Below, in pieces: positions 16,884-23,949 of a DNA stretch of 64,000 nucleotides. A program made the translations under genes and the position numbers. Position 1 is the first letter of the stretch, and the number at the start of each line of letters is the position of its first letter. Source of the stretch: a virus; IMG/VR virus record IMGVR_UViG_3300030041_000022, positions 1-64,000 of that record. One strand, written 5' to 3'. The notes under the pieces are model-generated. The model worked only from the letters and a program-made list of their open reading frames with translations. It did no database searches and had not been told where the DNA came from.

Positions 16884-17345
16884 ATGCCCAAGACGTCTGA
16901 CAGAACTTATGCGCGCAAATTACTCAATGCTCTTATAACGGCCCACGAGGGGCTTGAAAACGTGACGCATGCCCGCGAAGCGCTTCTGCTGAAGCGCGCG
17001 AAGAAAACGAGGGAGATCCCTGTTCTGTCCGCAAACGAGGAACTCGACCACGAGCTACGTAGAACCGAAGCTGAGATCGCCGTTGAGGAGGCAGGGCGTG
17101 CGCCACGTGTGAGGATCGAACCGAATCCGATGATTGAGCAGAAACGCCTTCACGTTGAACTAGCGTTCCAGCCTAAACCGGATCGCATGGAGACCCTCAA
17201 CGTTATCCTCCTGATCGTCGGCGTCCTGGCCCTGGTAGCACTCCTGGCCCGTGCGCATGGCTCCGAAAACCCTGCCGGAAATTCTGTGGAAATCCCGGTA
17301 AAATCCACTGTTCCCATGTCCAGCCCTGCTCCGACAACCCCCTAA
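16884..17345 (+). CDS. Hypothetical protein, coiled coil plus membrane helix
   Basis: The ATG at 16884 has AGAGGA at 7-nt spacing and is preferred over the ATG at 16878 that overlaps the previous stop. About 153 residues. Residues 10-75 form charged helices (HAREALLLKRAKKTREI, ELRRTEAEIAVEEA). A single hydrophobic segment (LNVILLIVGVLALVALLARA) lies near residue 105-125, then a Ser/Pro-rich tail. Not recognised. Confidence 0.65.
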   Translation: MPKTSDRTYARKLLNALITAHEGLENVTHAREALLLKRAKKTREIPVLSANEELDHELRRTEAEIAVEEAGRAPRVRIEPNPMIEQKRLHVELAFQPKPDRMETLNVILLIVGVLALVALLARAHGSENPAGNSVEIPVKSTVPMSSPAPTTP

Positions 17346-17352
17346 AAACCAC

Positions 17353-17492
17353 TTAGGTCCCTGCTACCATGGTAGTTATGCCTAAATATGGTCATACAGG
17401 CCGTAACGCAAGGCTGGTCTTGCGTTACAAGATAGCCTTGGAAACGCTGGGGGATTACTCCAAAATATCTCAGGAGATTGTATGACCATATT
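17353..17492 (+). promoter_or_regulatory. Structured leader that can pair with the downstream start codon
   Basis: Nested inverted repeats fill this gap. TTAGG (17353-17357) and CCTAA (17381-17385) flank a 12-bp palindrome CTACCATGGTAG (17364-17375). AATATGGTCATAC (17385-17397) is the exact reverse complement of GTATGACCATATT (17480-17492), which contains the start codon of the next gene. Between them is a perfect 10-bp hairpin GTAACGCAAG/CTTGCGTTAC (17403-17412 and 17419-17428, 6-nt loop). CAGGAG (17471-17476) lies inside the large stem-loop. No U-run follows, so it is not a standard terminator. Confidence 0.6.
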
Positions 17493-17937
17493 CCGCCTGA
17501 CTTCCAAGGGGGTCGTTCCCGGCCGCCTGATTTCTATCCTCTTCGAGGCCAAGTATACGGGGAACACGATTACGTTTCCCTATGATTGGACGGGTAAGAA
17601 TGCAACATTGGCAATGAGCCTCCTTCGTCCCGGTGACCAGAATGTACGCCTGCGGTGGCCAATTCGAATGAGTATCTTCAGTCTCAAGAAGGTGAGCGTG
17701 CAGGTTGGGGAGATTCGTTACAAGCCAGGCGTCTACTCTCCGAATCATAAGGATGGCAGCCTCTACATCCCGTCTCATCAGACCGTCTGGATCACGGATA
17801 TCGACAAGGGGGCGCTCATCAAAGGTGAGATGCTCTTGGAACCCCTCGTCGTCGAGCTGGATCGACGCAAAGGCGTCCTCGTCACGGAGGTACCGAATCA
17901 GATCAAACCGGCACCGTTGAAGTTCGTGGCCCGATGA
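17482..17937 (+). CDS. Hypothetical protein, 151 aa
   Basis: CAGGAG precedes the ATG. The protein is beta-rich (VVPGRLISILFEAKYTGNTI, VRLRWPIRMSIFSLKKVSV, GSLYIPSHQTVWITDI) without a membrane segment. Its codons are less GC-biased than those of the flanking genes, hinting at a different origin. The start codon lies inside one arm of a 13-nt inverted repeat with the leader, so translation may be controlled by RNA folding. Function unknown. Confidence 0.7.
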   Translation: MTIFRLTSKGVVPGRLISILFEAKYTGNTITFPYDWTGKNATLAMSLLRPGDQNVRLRWPIRMSIFSLKKVSVQVGEIRYKPGVYSPNHKDGSLYIPSHQTVWITDIDKGALIKGEMLLEPLVVELDRRKGVLVTEVPNQIKPAPLKFVAR

Positions 17938-18023
17938 TCACCCTCTTCGACTACCTGCTCGCTTTCCCCGACAATACCGAAGCGCGCGAGATGATCGCCC
18001 GCATGCCCAAGGACGATTCATGA
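17934..18023 (+). CDS. Very small coupled gene, 29 aa
   Basis: An ATG at 17934 overlaps the previous stop and the TGA at 18021-18023 overlaps the next start, both as ATGA. The product begins MITLFDYLLAFPDN and ends MPKDDS, a short amphipathic helix with an acidic end. Exact coupling on both sides is the only argument that it is translated. Confidence 0.5.
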   Translation: MITLFDYLLAFPDNTEAREMIARMPKDDS

Positions 18024-18565
18024 GCCTCATCCCTGACTGGGTCCGCGGCATCGACCGCATCCTCGGACGCACCCGCGCGGCCAACACGCTCAAGGTCGAG
18101 CCGGTGGCCCTGGCGACCATTGACGAGGTGCAGTGGGTCCTGTTGTTCGCGCCGAAGCAGCAGATGTTCTGCCTGATCCCCCAGGACGAAGCGCTGCGCG
18201 ACGGCAACACGCTCGAGATCCCGTACGATCACATGGTTGAGCTGGCCGAAGCCGAGGGCACCTGCGTGAACCGCAAGAAAGCCCGAGCGCTCGCCAAAGG
18301 ACTGATTGTCGACGGCTGGGAGCCACGAACCTACGTGATGGTGGGCCCCAACACGGAAGGCTACCTGCACGGCCTCAAGATGACGGAGCTGGTCGCCTGG
18401 GGTAAGAAGCAGATAGAGCAACTCACGAAGCTAATGAAGGAGCAAGCCGATGCTCAGCAAGCCCAAGCCGCTGCCGAAGCGCCTGGTGCAGGGGGCGCGG
18501 TGGATGCTGGACGAATTGCAGCACCAGCGTCTGACGGTGGTGCTGACCCCAGCCCGGGAGGGTGA
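18020..18565 (+). CDS. Hypothetical protein, 181 aa
   Basis: Begins MSLIPDWVRGIDRILGR. The first 140 residues look folded (LKVEPVALATIDEVQWVLLF, PQDEALRDGNTLEIPYD), then a Gln/Ala-rich, Gly-rich tail follows. That low-complexity tail overlaps the start of the next gene by 116 bases in another frame. No motif recognised. Confidence 0.65.
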   Translation: MSLIPDWVRGIDRILGRTRAANTLKVEPVALATIDEVQWVLLFAPKQQMFCLIPQDEALRDGNTLEIPYDHMVELAEAEGTCVNRKKARALAKGLIVDGWEPRTYVMVGPNTEGYLHGLKMTELVAWGKKQIEQLTKLMKEQADAQQAQAAAEAPGAGGAVDAGRIAAPASDGGADPSPGG

Positions 18566-18863
18566 GGGCAGCGTTCGGACGGTCATGACCCCAAACCCCG
18601 ACTGGTACCAGCGTTTCTGCGCGCGGTATAAATCTGGGCGCCATCGGAAGAACCGGGCCTTCGAGACGAGCGTCCGGCGCCAGAAGACAGAGCGGGCCTT
18701 GAAGCGGATCATCAGCGGAGAGGTGCATACGATGGCGTACGCGAACCACGGCAAAAGCCCCTACGTCAGCCGGCTGATCCCTGAGATTCGGGACTATCTG
18801 CGGCGGGGAGATCAAGAGCGGAAAGAGCAGCGAGCACAAAGACTCGCGAGCGTGCCGTTTTGA
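18450..18863 (+). CDS. Basic hypothetical protein, 137 aa
   Basis: AAGGAG stands a few bases before the ATG at 18450, which supports this start in spite of a 116-bp overlap with the previous gene. The protein is strongly basic (KPKPLPKRLVQGARWMLDEL, YKSGRHRKNRAFETSVRRQK) and probably binds nucleic acid or an acidic partner. No known motif. The stop overlaps the TTG start of the nuclease gene. Confidence 0.65.
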   Translation: MLSKPKPLPKRLVQGARWMLDELQHQRLTVVLTPAREGEGSVRTVMTPNPDWYQRFCARYKSGRHRKNRAFETSVRRQKTERALKRIISGEVHTMAYANHGKSPYVSRLIPEIRDYLRRGDQERKEQRAQRLASVPF

Positions 18864-19501
18864 GCGCCAAGCTCACCATCGCCGCTCCACGCCAACCCGT
18901 CGCCCAGCTCCCCATCTGGGACTGGGTTGGCGACGTGCAGTTCTATTCGATGGCCCAGACCCGCAACGCCACAGGAGAATTCTGTGAAGAAGCAACCCGG
19001 CATCTCCTCGGCGGCGAGCGGCTCTCCACCCAAGGAACGGTGGACATCTGCCCGGACATCCGATTGGACGAGCATCGTTATCTTGAGGTTAAATCGGTGG
19101 GGGATCGGCGATGCGCCCTCCTCTACGAGCATATCCTCGACCGAACAATCCGGTTCGTCCGCCGTAACCGGGTCAAGGTCTTCTATGTCTTCTGGATCCA
19201 CACCGTTCCCGCCGCCAAGTGTCCCAGTCTATTCGATTTGCGACGGGCGATGGCCGCATCTATTGATCGTGTCATCATCGTCCCCTTCACCCAGGTGCAC
19301 GAGGCGATCAAGGGCATCACGCCCCGGAAGATGAACTACCGGGTCCGGGAGCACAGCGGGGAGCAGATCGCTATGCTCGGCTGGTCGATTCCGGTCAAGC
19401 AGCTGAAGGCCTGGAGCGTCGGACAGCCGCGAATGGCGTTTGACACCGAGGTCTTCGGGTATTCGATGGGTGGGTATCCGGTCTATGGAGACGTGCGATG
19501 A
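18860..19501 (+). CDS. PD-(D/E)XK nuclease-like protein
   Basis: 213 residues, starting at a TTG that overlaps the previous stop (TTGA). The segment D66-(9 residues)-E76-V-K78 (in PDIRLDEHRYLEVKSVG) is a PD-(D/E)XK nuclease signature, with a preceding helix containing C-E-E (residues 42-44) and a strand-helix part after it. The C-terminus ends GGYPVYGDVR, a tail also found on the DNA methyltransferase at 20893-22728, the first gene of the next module. A restriction-type or repair nuclease is likely; pairing with the methyltransferase is inference. Confidence 0.65.
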   Translation: MSAKLTIAAPRQPVAQLPIWDWVGDVQFYSMAQTRNATGEFCEEATRHLLGGERLSTQGTVDICPDIRLDEHRYLEVKSVGDRRCALLYEHILDRTIRFVRRNRVKVFYVFWIHTVPAAKCPSLFDLRRAMAASIDRVIIVPFTQVHEAIKGITPRKMNYRVREHSGEQIAMLGWSIPVKQLKAWSVGQPRMAFDTEVFGYSMGGYPVYGDVR

Positions 19502-19638
19502 CCCTTCCCCCGCCCGTCATCTCGCTTGAGTCGCTGCTCTTCTGGAACCTGGCCGCCGCGGTCGGCATCACACTGCTCGTCCGGTTCTTGGTGCTCTGGC
19601 TCGCCCGTACCCTATTTGGAGAGGGCCATGACCACTGA
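19498..19638 (+). CDS. Small membrane protein, module copy 1 (46 aa)
   Basis: The ATG overlaps the nuclease stop (ATGA). The 46-residue product begins MTLPPPVISLESLLFW and has one long hydrophobic segment (NLAAAVGITLLVRFLVLWLA), then GEGHDH. A nearly identical gene lies at 22889-23029. Its stop lies inside the next gene. A membrane anchor or small virion/host-envelope protein is possible. Confidence 0.65.
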   Translation: MTLPPPVISLESLLFWNLAAAVGITLLVRFLVLWLARTLFGEGHDH

Positions 19639-19774
19639 GCAGCTATACTACGCGACCGGCATCGCTTCCAATGTTCTGACCATCCTGACCTGCGCCTACA
19701 CCATCTGGACGCTCCGCAGCTGGGTGAGCAGCACGGTGAAGAAGGCGCTCGACGACGTGAAGAAAGTGATCTGA
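19628..19774 (+). CDS. Small membrane protein, module copy 1 (48 aa)
   Basis: Starts at ATG 19628 inside the end of the previous small gene. MTTEQLYYATGIASNVLTIL continues through one membrane segment to a Lys-rich end (KKALDDVKKVI). Its twin at 23019-23165 differs at only a few bases. Together the two tiny genes form a conserved coupled pair. Confidence 0.65.
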   Translation: MTTEQLYYATGIASNVLTILTCAYTIWTLRSWVSSTVKKALDDVKKVI

Positions 19775-19775
19775 C

Positions 19776-20537
19776 ATGCCGAAATACCGCCAGGCGTCCG
19801 CGTATTCTCCGCCCGAGGACCCATTCCCAGTATTGAGGCCCACCATGCCCACCCCCATCCACCCGTGCGATGCACTTACCACACTCGAACCGAAGCAGCA
19901 GGGGGCCTTTCCTGATCCAGTGCGCTTCCCACCGCCGAAGGGCTCGGAGGGTTCCTGCGGCTGCCTCCTGACCGAGTGGCCGAACCCGCTCGATGGAAAC
20001 CCGCCCTACCAGAAACTTGAAACGATCTGGCAGCCGCTCTGGGATACCGTCTCGGCCCCAGAAGGCATGAAGGTCATGAACTTCTTCTCCGGCGATCGAG
20101 AGGACGACATCCTCTACGGAGAACGCGACCGCATGGGGTACCAAAAGAAGATGCGCGCCGATAACGGGCGCAGCTTCCCACGTTCCATCGGCGCGATGTT
20201 CTGGCCGAAGAAGTTCACCATGTGGGAGCTCGAGCTGCAGTTCAGTGATCCCAACGGATACGGGGACAGCATCCCCTCGAAGCTCGGCCTGCTCGATACC
20301 ATCGAAGGCGACTTCGCTCGGATCCGGATGCAGATCGGGGAAAAGTGGCATCTCGACCTCCCCTTCGCGTCTTTTTTCAAGGCTAGAGAGGACAACTACC
20401 GCGCGGCACTCTGCACCCCGCTCTTCCTCCCCTCGATACAGAACTTCGGCATCAGCCTGACCTGGCCGCGAGAATCCCGGGCCCGGTGCACTATCCGCTG
20501 CGTTCTCAACGGCTATCTCCACCGCGAAATTCCCTGA
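19776..20537 (+). CDS. REI-box family protein (candidate capsid-type), member 1
   Basis: 253 residues. It shares an ordered set of motifs with proteins at 37042-37596, 37674-38576 and 39811-40386: FWPKKFTMWELEL (the 'WPKRF' block), RMQIGEKWHLDLP (the 'IGEK' block), LFLPSIQNFGISLT (the 'YIPPVQ-F' block) and the end VLNGYLHREIP. The order and spacing suggest one all-beta fold. The extended N-terminus is Pro-rich. It is the third gene of the duplicated module and is missing from the second copy. Structural role inferred. Confidence 0.65.
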   Translation: MPKYRQASAYSPPEDPFPVLRPTMPTPIHPCDALTTLEPKQQGAFPDPVRFPPPKGSEGSCGCLLTEWPNPLDGNPPYQKLETIWQPLWDTVSAPEGMKVMNFFSGDREDDILYGERDRMGYQKKMRADNGRSFPRSIGAMFWPKKFTMWELELQFSDPNGYGDSIPSKLGLLDTIEGDFARIRMQIGEKWHLDLPFASFFKAREDNYRAALCTPLFLPSIQNFGISLTWPRESRARCTIRCVLNGYLHREIP

Positions 20538-20545
20538 GCCTGACC

Positions 20546-20896
20546 ATGCCCCTCTACCACCTCCTCGCTCAGCCCCTGCCCAAGCTCACTCCCGACGGGA
20601 AGCGCGTCTGGGTCTGCATCTGCGGCCAGAAGGTCGCCCTGCCGAACGTCCAGCCGGCGAGCCAGGTGATCCAGACCTCGAACAACCGGGTGGAGGTCAT
20701 GGAGTGCCCGGCCTGCTATGCTGGTACCGAGGAAAAGGGCGAAGAAGCCCCTCCGATGACCGAGCAGGGGGATATCAAACCGACCTTCGACCAAGATCTG
20801 GGAGATGCCACGGACGACCAATCTGCGCCGGATGAGACGGGTGAAGATGGGGAGGTTCTGGAGGAGGAGAAGGTCGACTTCCCTGACGCGCGATGA
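20546..20896 (+). CDS. Zinc-ribbon protein, module copy 1 (116 aa)
   Basis: The start MPLYHLLAQPL at 20546 is set by the twin gene at 23167-23517, which has the same length. Residues 20-60 hold a CxC pair (WVCICGQKV) and a later CxxC (MECPACY), a four-Cys zinc ribbon. The C-terminal 55 residues are very acidic (DATDDQSAPDETGEDGE) and end EKVDFPDAR. It may be a protein-interaction module or DNA mimic-like acidic protein; not assignable further. Confidence 0.7.
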   Translation: MPLYHLLAQPLPKLTPDGKRVWVCICGQKVALPNVQPASQVIQTSNNRVEVMECPACYAGTEEKGEEAPPMTEQGDIKPTFDQDLGDATDDQSAPDETGEDGEVLEEEKVDFPDAR

Positions 20897-22728
20897 CCCG
20901 ATATGGAAGCCTTTGTAGCGGTATTGAAGCAGCCACCGTTGCTTGGGATGGGATGGGATGGGAACCTGCATGGTTTAGCCAGTTCGATCCACAGCGTCCT
21001 GAAGGAGATTTCCCCTCTAGAATACTGGCCCACCACTACCCTGAAGTGCCTAACCTTGGGGATATTACATCTGAGAACTGGCTGACTCGGGCTTCAAGCT
21101 ATGGCGATATCGACGTATTGGTTGGTGGAACCCCCTGCCAAGCGTTTTCCATTGCCGGGTTGCGCAAAGGCCTTGAAGATCGCCGGGGCCAATTATCCCT
21201 TCGTTTTGTGGAGATAGCCGATGCCGCAGACCCACCCGTCATCCTCTGGGAAAACGTCCCTGGAGTCCTTAGTGATCGAACCAATGGATTCGGTTGCCTC
21301 CTCGCTGGGCTTGCCGGTGAAGATGTGCCGCTCCAGCCAGCAGGGCGAACATGGTCGAACGCTGGTTGTGTGTTTGGCCCCAAAAGAACAGTCGCATGGC
21401 GGGTCCTCGACGCCCAATATTTCGGACTGGCCCAACGACGCCGGCGTGTGTTTGTTGTCGCAAGTCCTGGAGCCAGCGGCATCGATCCATGCGAGATTCT
21501 ATTTGAGTTCGAAGGCGTGCGCCGGGATTCTCCGCCGAGCCGCGAAGCGGGGGAAAGTACTTCCCATCCAATTGCACCGTGCCCTGATCGGAGTGGTACA
21601 GGGTTCAGTCGAACCGGAGATATCCGGGGACAGGATCCCGTTGTAGTCTGCATTACAGGTGATCGGACTCACGCGCTGAGCGCGGAAGGTGCAGATGCAG
21701 GTGAAGATGGAACGGGACGGGGAACCCCAATTATCGCTGTCGGAGGAAATAATACTAGCGGCCCTATTACTGTTGCTGCTGCTTTGAATGCGAATAGGGG
21801 ATGCCCTAACCCAGGAGACTTTGAGGCTGGAACCTTGCTTGTCGCCTTCGATACGACCCAGATCACTAGTAAGACGAATCGCTGCCAGCCGAAGCACGGA
21901 GATCCCTGTCACCCTCTTGCTGCTGCTGCTCATCCTCCGGCGATAGCGATCCAGGAGCGAGCGATCTGTGAGAACCCCGATGCTGGACCTGATGGGATCG
22001 GGGTTCGCACTGATGACTGTGCTTATATCCTGGAAGCTCGAGGCGTTTCGCAGGCAGTATGCTTCCACCCGACACAAGACCCGATCCCGAATAGCGATAA
22101 TATCTGCCATGCTCTTGGTTGCGGGAACGGTCAGGGGCACGCAGCAGCAGCAGCAGTGAATATCGGGGTTCGGGTCCGCCGTCTTACTCCTCGCGAGTGT
22201 GAACGCCTGCAGGGATTCCCAGATGACTATACTGATATCCCAAAGAAAGTCTTTCGAGGTACCCCGAAAGACTCAGGCCCATGTAAGAAACAAATTGTTG
22301 TCGCCACTGTTGTTTCATTGAACGGCACCCATTATGTTGGCACAAATCATACGATGAACCCTCAAACGACTTGCCCCCGGGCTGGAATGCCAACTGGCGT
22401 CGGATATGAATTATGTCGCTCAATATGCCAGCAAACGGCACATGCAGAAGTAAACGCTCTTCAGCTTGCGGGCCGTAAAGCTCGCGGAGCAATACTTTAT
22501 ATAGAGGGGCACACATACGCTTGTGAGCCTTGCCTTAAAGTAGCTAAAGCCGCCGAGATTAGTTCTATTGTTTTTGGGAAGCCTCCTGGCACCAGCGCCG
22601 ATGGCCCCCGCTATAAAGCTCTTGGAAACAGCATGGCTGTCCCGGTAATGCGCTGGTTGGGATGGCGGATCGACAGTGCCTTGCGTACACGTTTGGGTGG
22701 GTATCCGGTTTATGGGGAGATTCGGTGA
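20893..22728 (+). CDS. Cytosine-C5 DNA methyltransferase with embedded dCMP-deaminase-like domain
   Basis: 611 residues, ATGA overlap with the previous gene. Methyltransferase motifs: I (GSLCSGIEAATVAW), IV with P81-C82-Q83 (GGTPCQAFSIAG), VI (ENVPG at 120), VIII (AQRRRRVFVVA), a long variable target-recognition part, IX (RRLTPRECERLQGFPDDY) and X (GNSMAVPVMRWLGW near 578). Between IX and X, residues about 465-568 look like a deoxycytidylate deaminase: TTCPRAG, YELCRSICQQTAHAEVNAL with H517-A-E519, and CEPC at 544-547 as the zinc site. The tail GGYPVYGEIR matches the nuclease at 18860. Base composition is lower in GC than the neighbours, suggesting acquisition. Confidence 0.85.
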   Translation: MTRYGSLCSGIEAATVAWDGMGWEPAWFSQFDPQRPEGDFPSRILAHHYPEVPNLGDITSENWLTRASSYGDIDVLVGGTPCQAFSIAGLRKGLEDRRGQLSLRFVEIADAADPPVILWENVPGVLSDRTNGFGCLLAGLAGEDVPLQPAGRTWSNAGCVFGPKRTVAWRVLDAQYFGLAQRRRRVFVVASPGASGIDPCEILFEFEGVRRDSPPSREAGESTSHPIAPCPDRSGTGFSRTGDIRGQDPVVVCITGDRTHALSAEGADAGEDGTGRGTPIIAVGGNNTSGPITVAAALNANRGCPNPGDFEAGTLLVAFDTTQITSKTNRCQPKHGDPCHPLAAAAHPPAIAIQERAICENPDAGPDGIGVRTDDCAYILEARGVSQAVCFHPTQDPIPNSDNICHALGCGNGQGHAAAAAVNIGVRVRRLTPRECERLQGFPDDYTDIPKKVFRGTPKDSGPCKKQIVVATVVSLNGTHYVGTNHTMNPQTTCPRAGMPTGVGYELCRSICQQTAHAEVNALQLAGRKARGAILYIEGHTYACEPCLKVAKAAEISSIVFGKPPGTSADGPRYKALGNSMAVPVMRWLGWRIDSALRTRLGGYPVYGEIR

Positions 22729-22892
22729 TCCATATCGTTCTGTGTTCAGCCGTAGTTCTCCTTATCGTAGGGTTAATGCTTTATGTCACGGAGAGGCGGT
22801 TGCGAAGCTGGCCGGTATTTGTCCGCGTGTTATGGTATACAATGCTCGTTGTGGCAGCCTTCAATACTATGCACGGAGCATTTTTCGAATGA
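22725..22892 (+). CDS. Small membrane protein, 55 aa
   Basis: A GTG at 22725 overlaps the methyltransferase stop (GTGA), and the stop overlaps the next ATG. The product begins with IHIVLCSAVVLLIVGLMLY, then a basic loop (TERRLRSW) and a second hydrophobic segment (VLWYTMLVVAAFNTM). It is present only in the second module, between the methyltransferase and the repeated small pair. Lower GC than the module. Function unknown. Confidence 0.6.
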   Translation: MIHIVLCSAVVLLIVGLMLYVTERRLRSWPVFVRVLWYTMLVVAAFNTMHGAFFE

Positions 22893-23029
22893 CTCTTCCC
22901 CCGCCCGTCATCTCGCTTGAGTCGCTGCTCTTCTGGAACCTGGCCGCCGCGGTCGGCATCACGCTGCTCGTCCGGTTCTTGGTGCTCTGGCTCGCCCGTA
23001 CCCTATTCGGAGAGGGTCATGACCACTGA
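22889..23029 (+). CDS. Small membrane protein, module copy 2 (46 aa)
   Basis: Protein identical to that of 19498-19638; the DNA differs at a few third positions (for example CCC to CTC after the second Met-Thr codon region). One membrane segment and a GEGHDH end. The ATG overlaps the stop of the 55-residue membrane protein. Confidence 0.65.
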   Translation: MTLPPPVISLESLLFWNLAAAVGITLLVRFLVLWLARTLFGEGHDH

Positions 23030-23165
23030 GCAGCTCTACTACGCGACTGGCATCGCCTCCAATGTTCTGACCATCCTGACCTGCGCCTACACCATCTGGA
23101 CGCTCCGCAGCTGGGTGGGCAGCACGGTGAAGAAGGCGCTCGACGACGTGAAGAAAGCGATCTGA
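23019..23165 (+). CDS. Small membrane protein, module copy 2 (48 aa)
   Basis: Twin of 19628-19774, with a Ser to Gly change in the SWVGSTVKKAL region and a Val to Ala change near the end. Starts inside the preceding small gene. Retained synonymous differences suggest the two copies have both been kept under selection. Confidence 0.65.
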   Translation: MTTEQLYYATGIASNVLTILTCAYTIWTLRSWVGSTVKKALDDVKKAI

Positions 23166-23166
23166 C

Positions 23167-23517
23167 ATGCCCCTCTACCACCTCCTCGGCCAGCCTCTCA
23201 ACATCGACCCCAACACTGGCAAGCGCATCTGGGTCTGCCTGTGCGGGCAGAAGGTGAGCCTGCCGAATGTCCAGCCGGCGAACCAGGCGATCTCGATCTC
23301 CAACAACCGGGTGGAGGTCATGGAGTGCCCGGCGTGCTACAACGCCACGGATGAGAAGGAGGAAGAGGCCGCGCCGGTCAGCGAGACCGACGGGGAGCTC
23401 AAGCCGACCTTCGATCAGGACATCGGCGAGGCCACTGATGACCAGGAGGCACCTGACGAGACCACCGGCGACGGTGAGGTGCTCAAGGAAGAAAAGGTCG
23501 ATTTCCCGGATACCTGA
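23167..23517 (+). CDS. Zinc-ribbon protein, module copy 2 (116 aa)
   Basis: Starts MPLYHLLGQPLNIDPNTGK. Same CxC (WVCLCGQKV) and CxxC (MECPACY) pattern and same acidic tail (DGELKPTFDQDIGEATDD, ending EKVDFPDT) as 20546-20896, but clearly more diverged than the preceding repeat. It closes the second module. Confidence 0.7.
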   Translation: MPLYHLLGQPLNIDPNTGKRIWVCLCGQKVSLPNVQPANQAISISNNRVEVMECPACYNATDEKEEEAAPVSETDGELKPTFDQDIGEATDDQEAPDETTGDGEVLKEEKVDFPDT

Positions 23518-23535
23518 GATAGAGTCGCCCGCATC

Positions 23536-23898
23536 ATGGCGACTCTCCTCTATGAGAAACACTACGTCGGTACCGATGAGAACGTACCCACGGGTGAAGA
23601 GACCCTCTATTTCTGGTGCCCTGGCTGTAGAGGCGGTCATATGTACCGCATCAAGCGCAAGGACGGGGATACTCAGCAGCCCTTGTGGACCTGGAATGGC
23701 AGCAAGGAGAAGCCGACCTTCACCCCGTCGCTGCTGTATTACGAGACCGATCCGGTAACGGAGAAGCGCAAGTCGATCTGCCATATCTACGTCACGGGCG
23801 GAATGATCCAGTTCCTCGCGGATTGTCAGCATCACCTCGCTGGGAAAACGGTGCCCATGGTCGATCTGGATCTCCCTCTCAGTGAGCGGGAACGATAG
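23536..23898 (+). CDS. DUF6527-like small zinc protein
   Basis: 120 residues. FWCPGCRGGHMYRI, WTWNGSKEKPTFTPSL, SICHIYVTGGMIQFLADC and HHLAGKTVPM follow the order seen in the DUF6527 phage family: a CxxC-H zinc site, 'PTFxPSL', then 'CH-xVxxGxIQFLxDCxH-LAG'. The biochemical role of this family is not established to my knowledge. It follows the module by 18 bp. Confidence 0.8.
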   Translation: MATLLYEKHYVGTDENVPTGEETLYFWCPGCRGGHMYRIKRKDGDTQQPLWTWNGSKEKPTFTPSLLYYETDPVTEKRKSICHIYVTGGMIQFLADCQHHLAGKTVPMVDLDLPLSERER

Positions 23899-23949
23899 GC
23901 AGTACCGCTACGGCTTGACTTTCATTCCGCGCCATCCATACTGCGGCTC

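Larger units (their letters stand above)
19498..19774. repeat. Direct repeat of a two-gene unit, copy 1 (partner 22889-23165)
   Basis: These 277 bp encode the 46- and 48-residue membrane proteins and match 22889-23165 with roughly ten substitutions and no indels. Identity continues past the stop to the following GACATGCC, where the two copies part. Confidence 0.9.
22889..23165. repeat. Direct repeat of a two-gene unit, copy 2 (partner 19498-19774)
   Basis: Second copy of the 277-bp unit. After it, GACATGCC leads straight into the zinc-ribbon gene, whereas in copy 1 the same bases lead into the REI-box gene. The REI-box gene is therefore absent here. Confidence 0.9.

Noticed and set aside
17403-17428. 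Hairpin considered as an intrinsic terminator
   Set aside because: A perfect stem, but no T-run on either side; its nesting within a larger complement suggests regulation instead.
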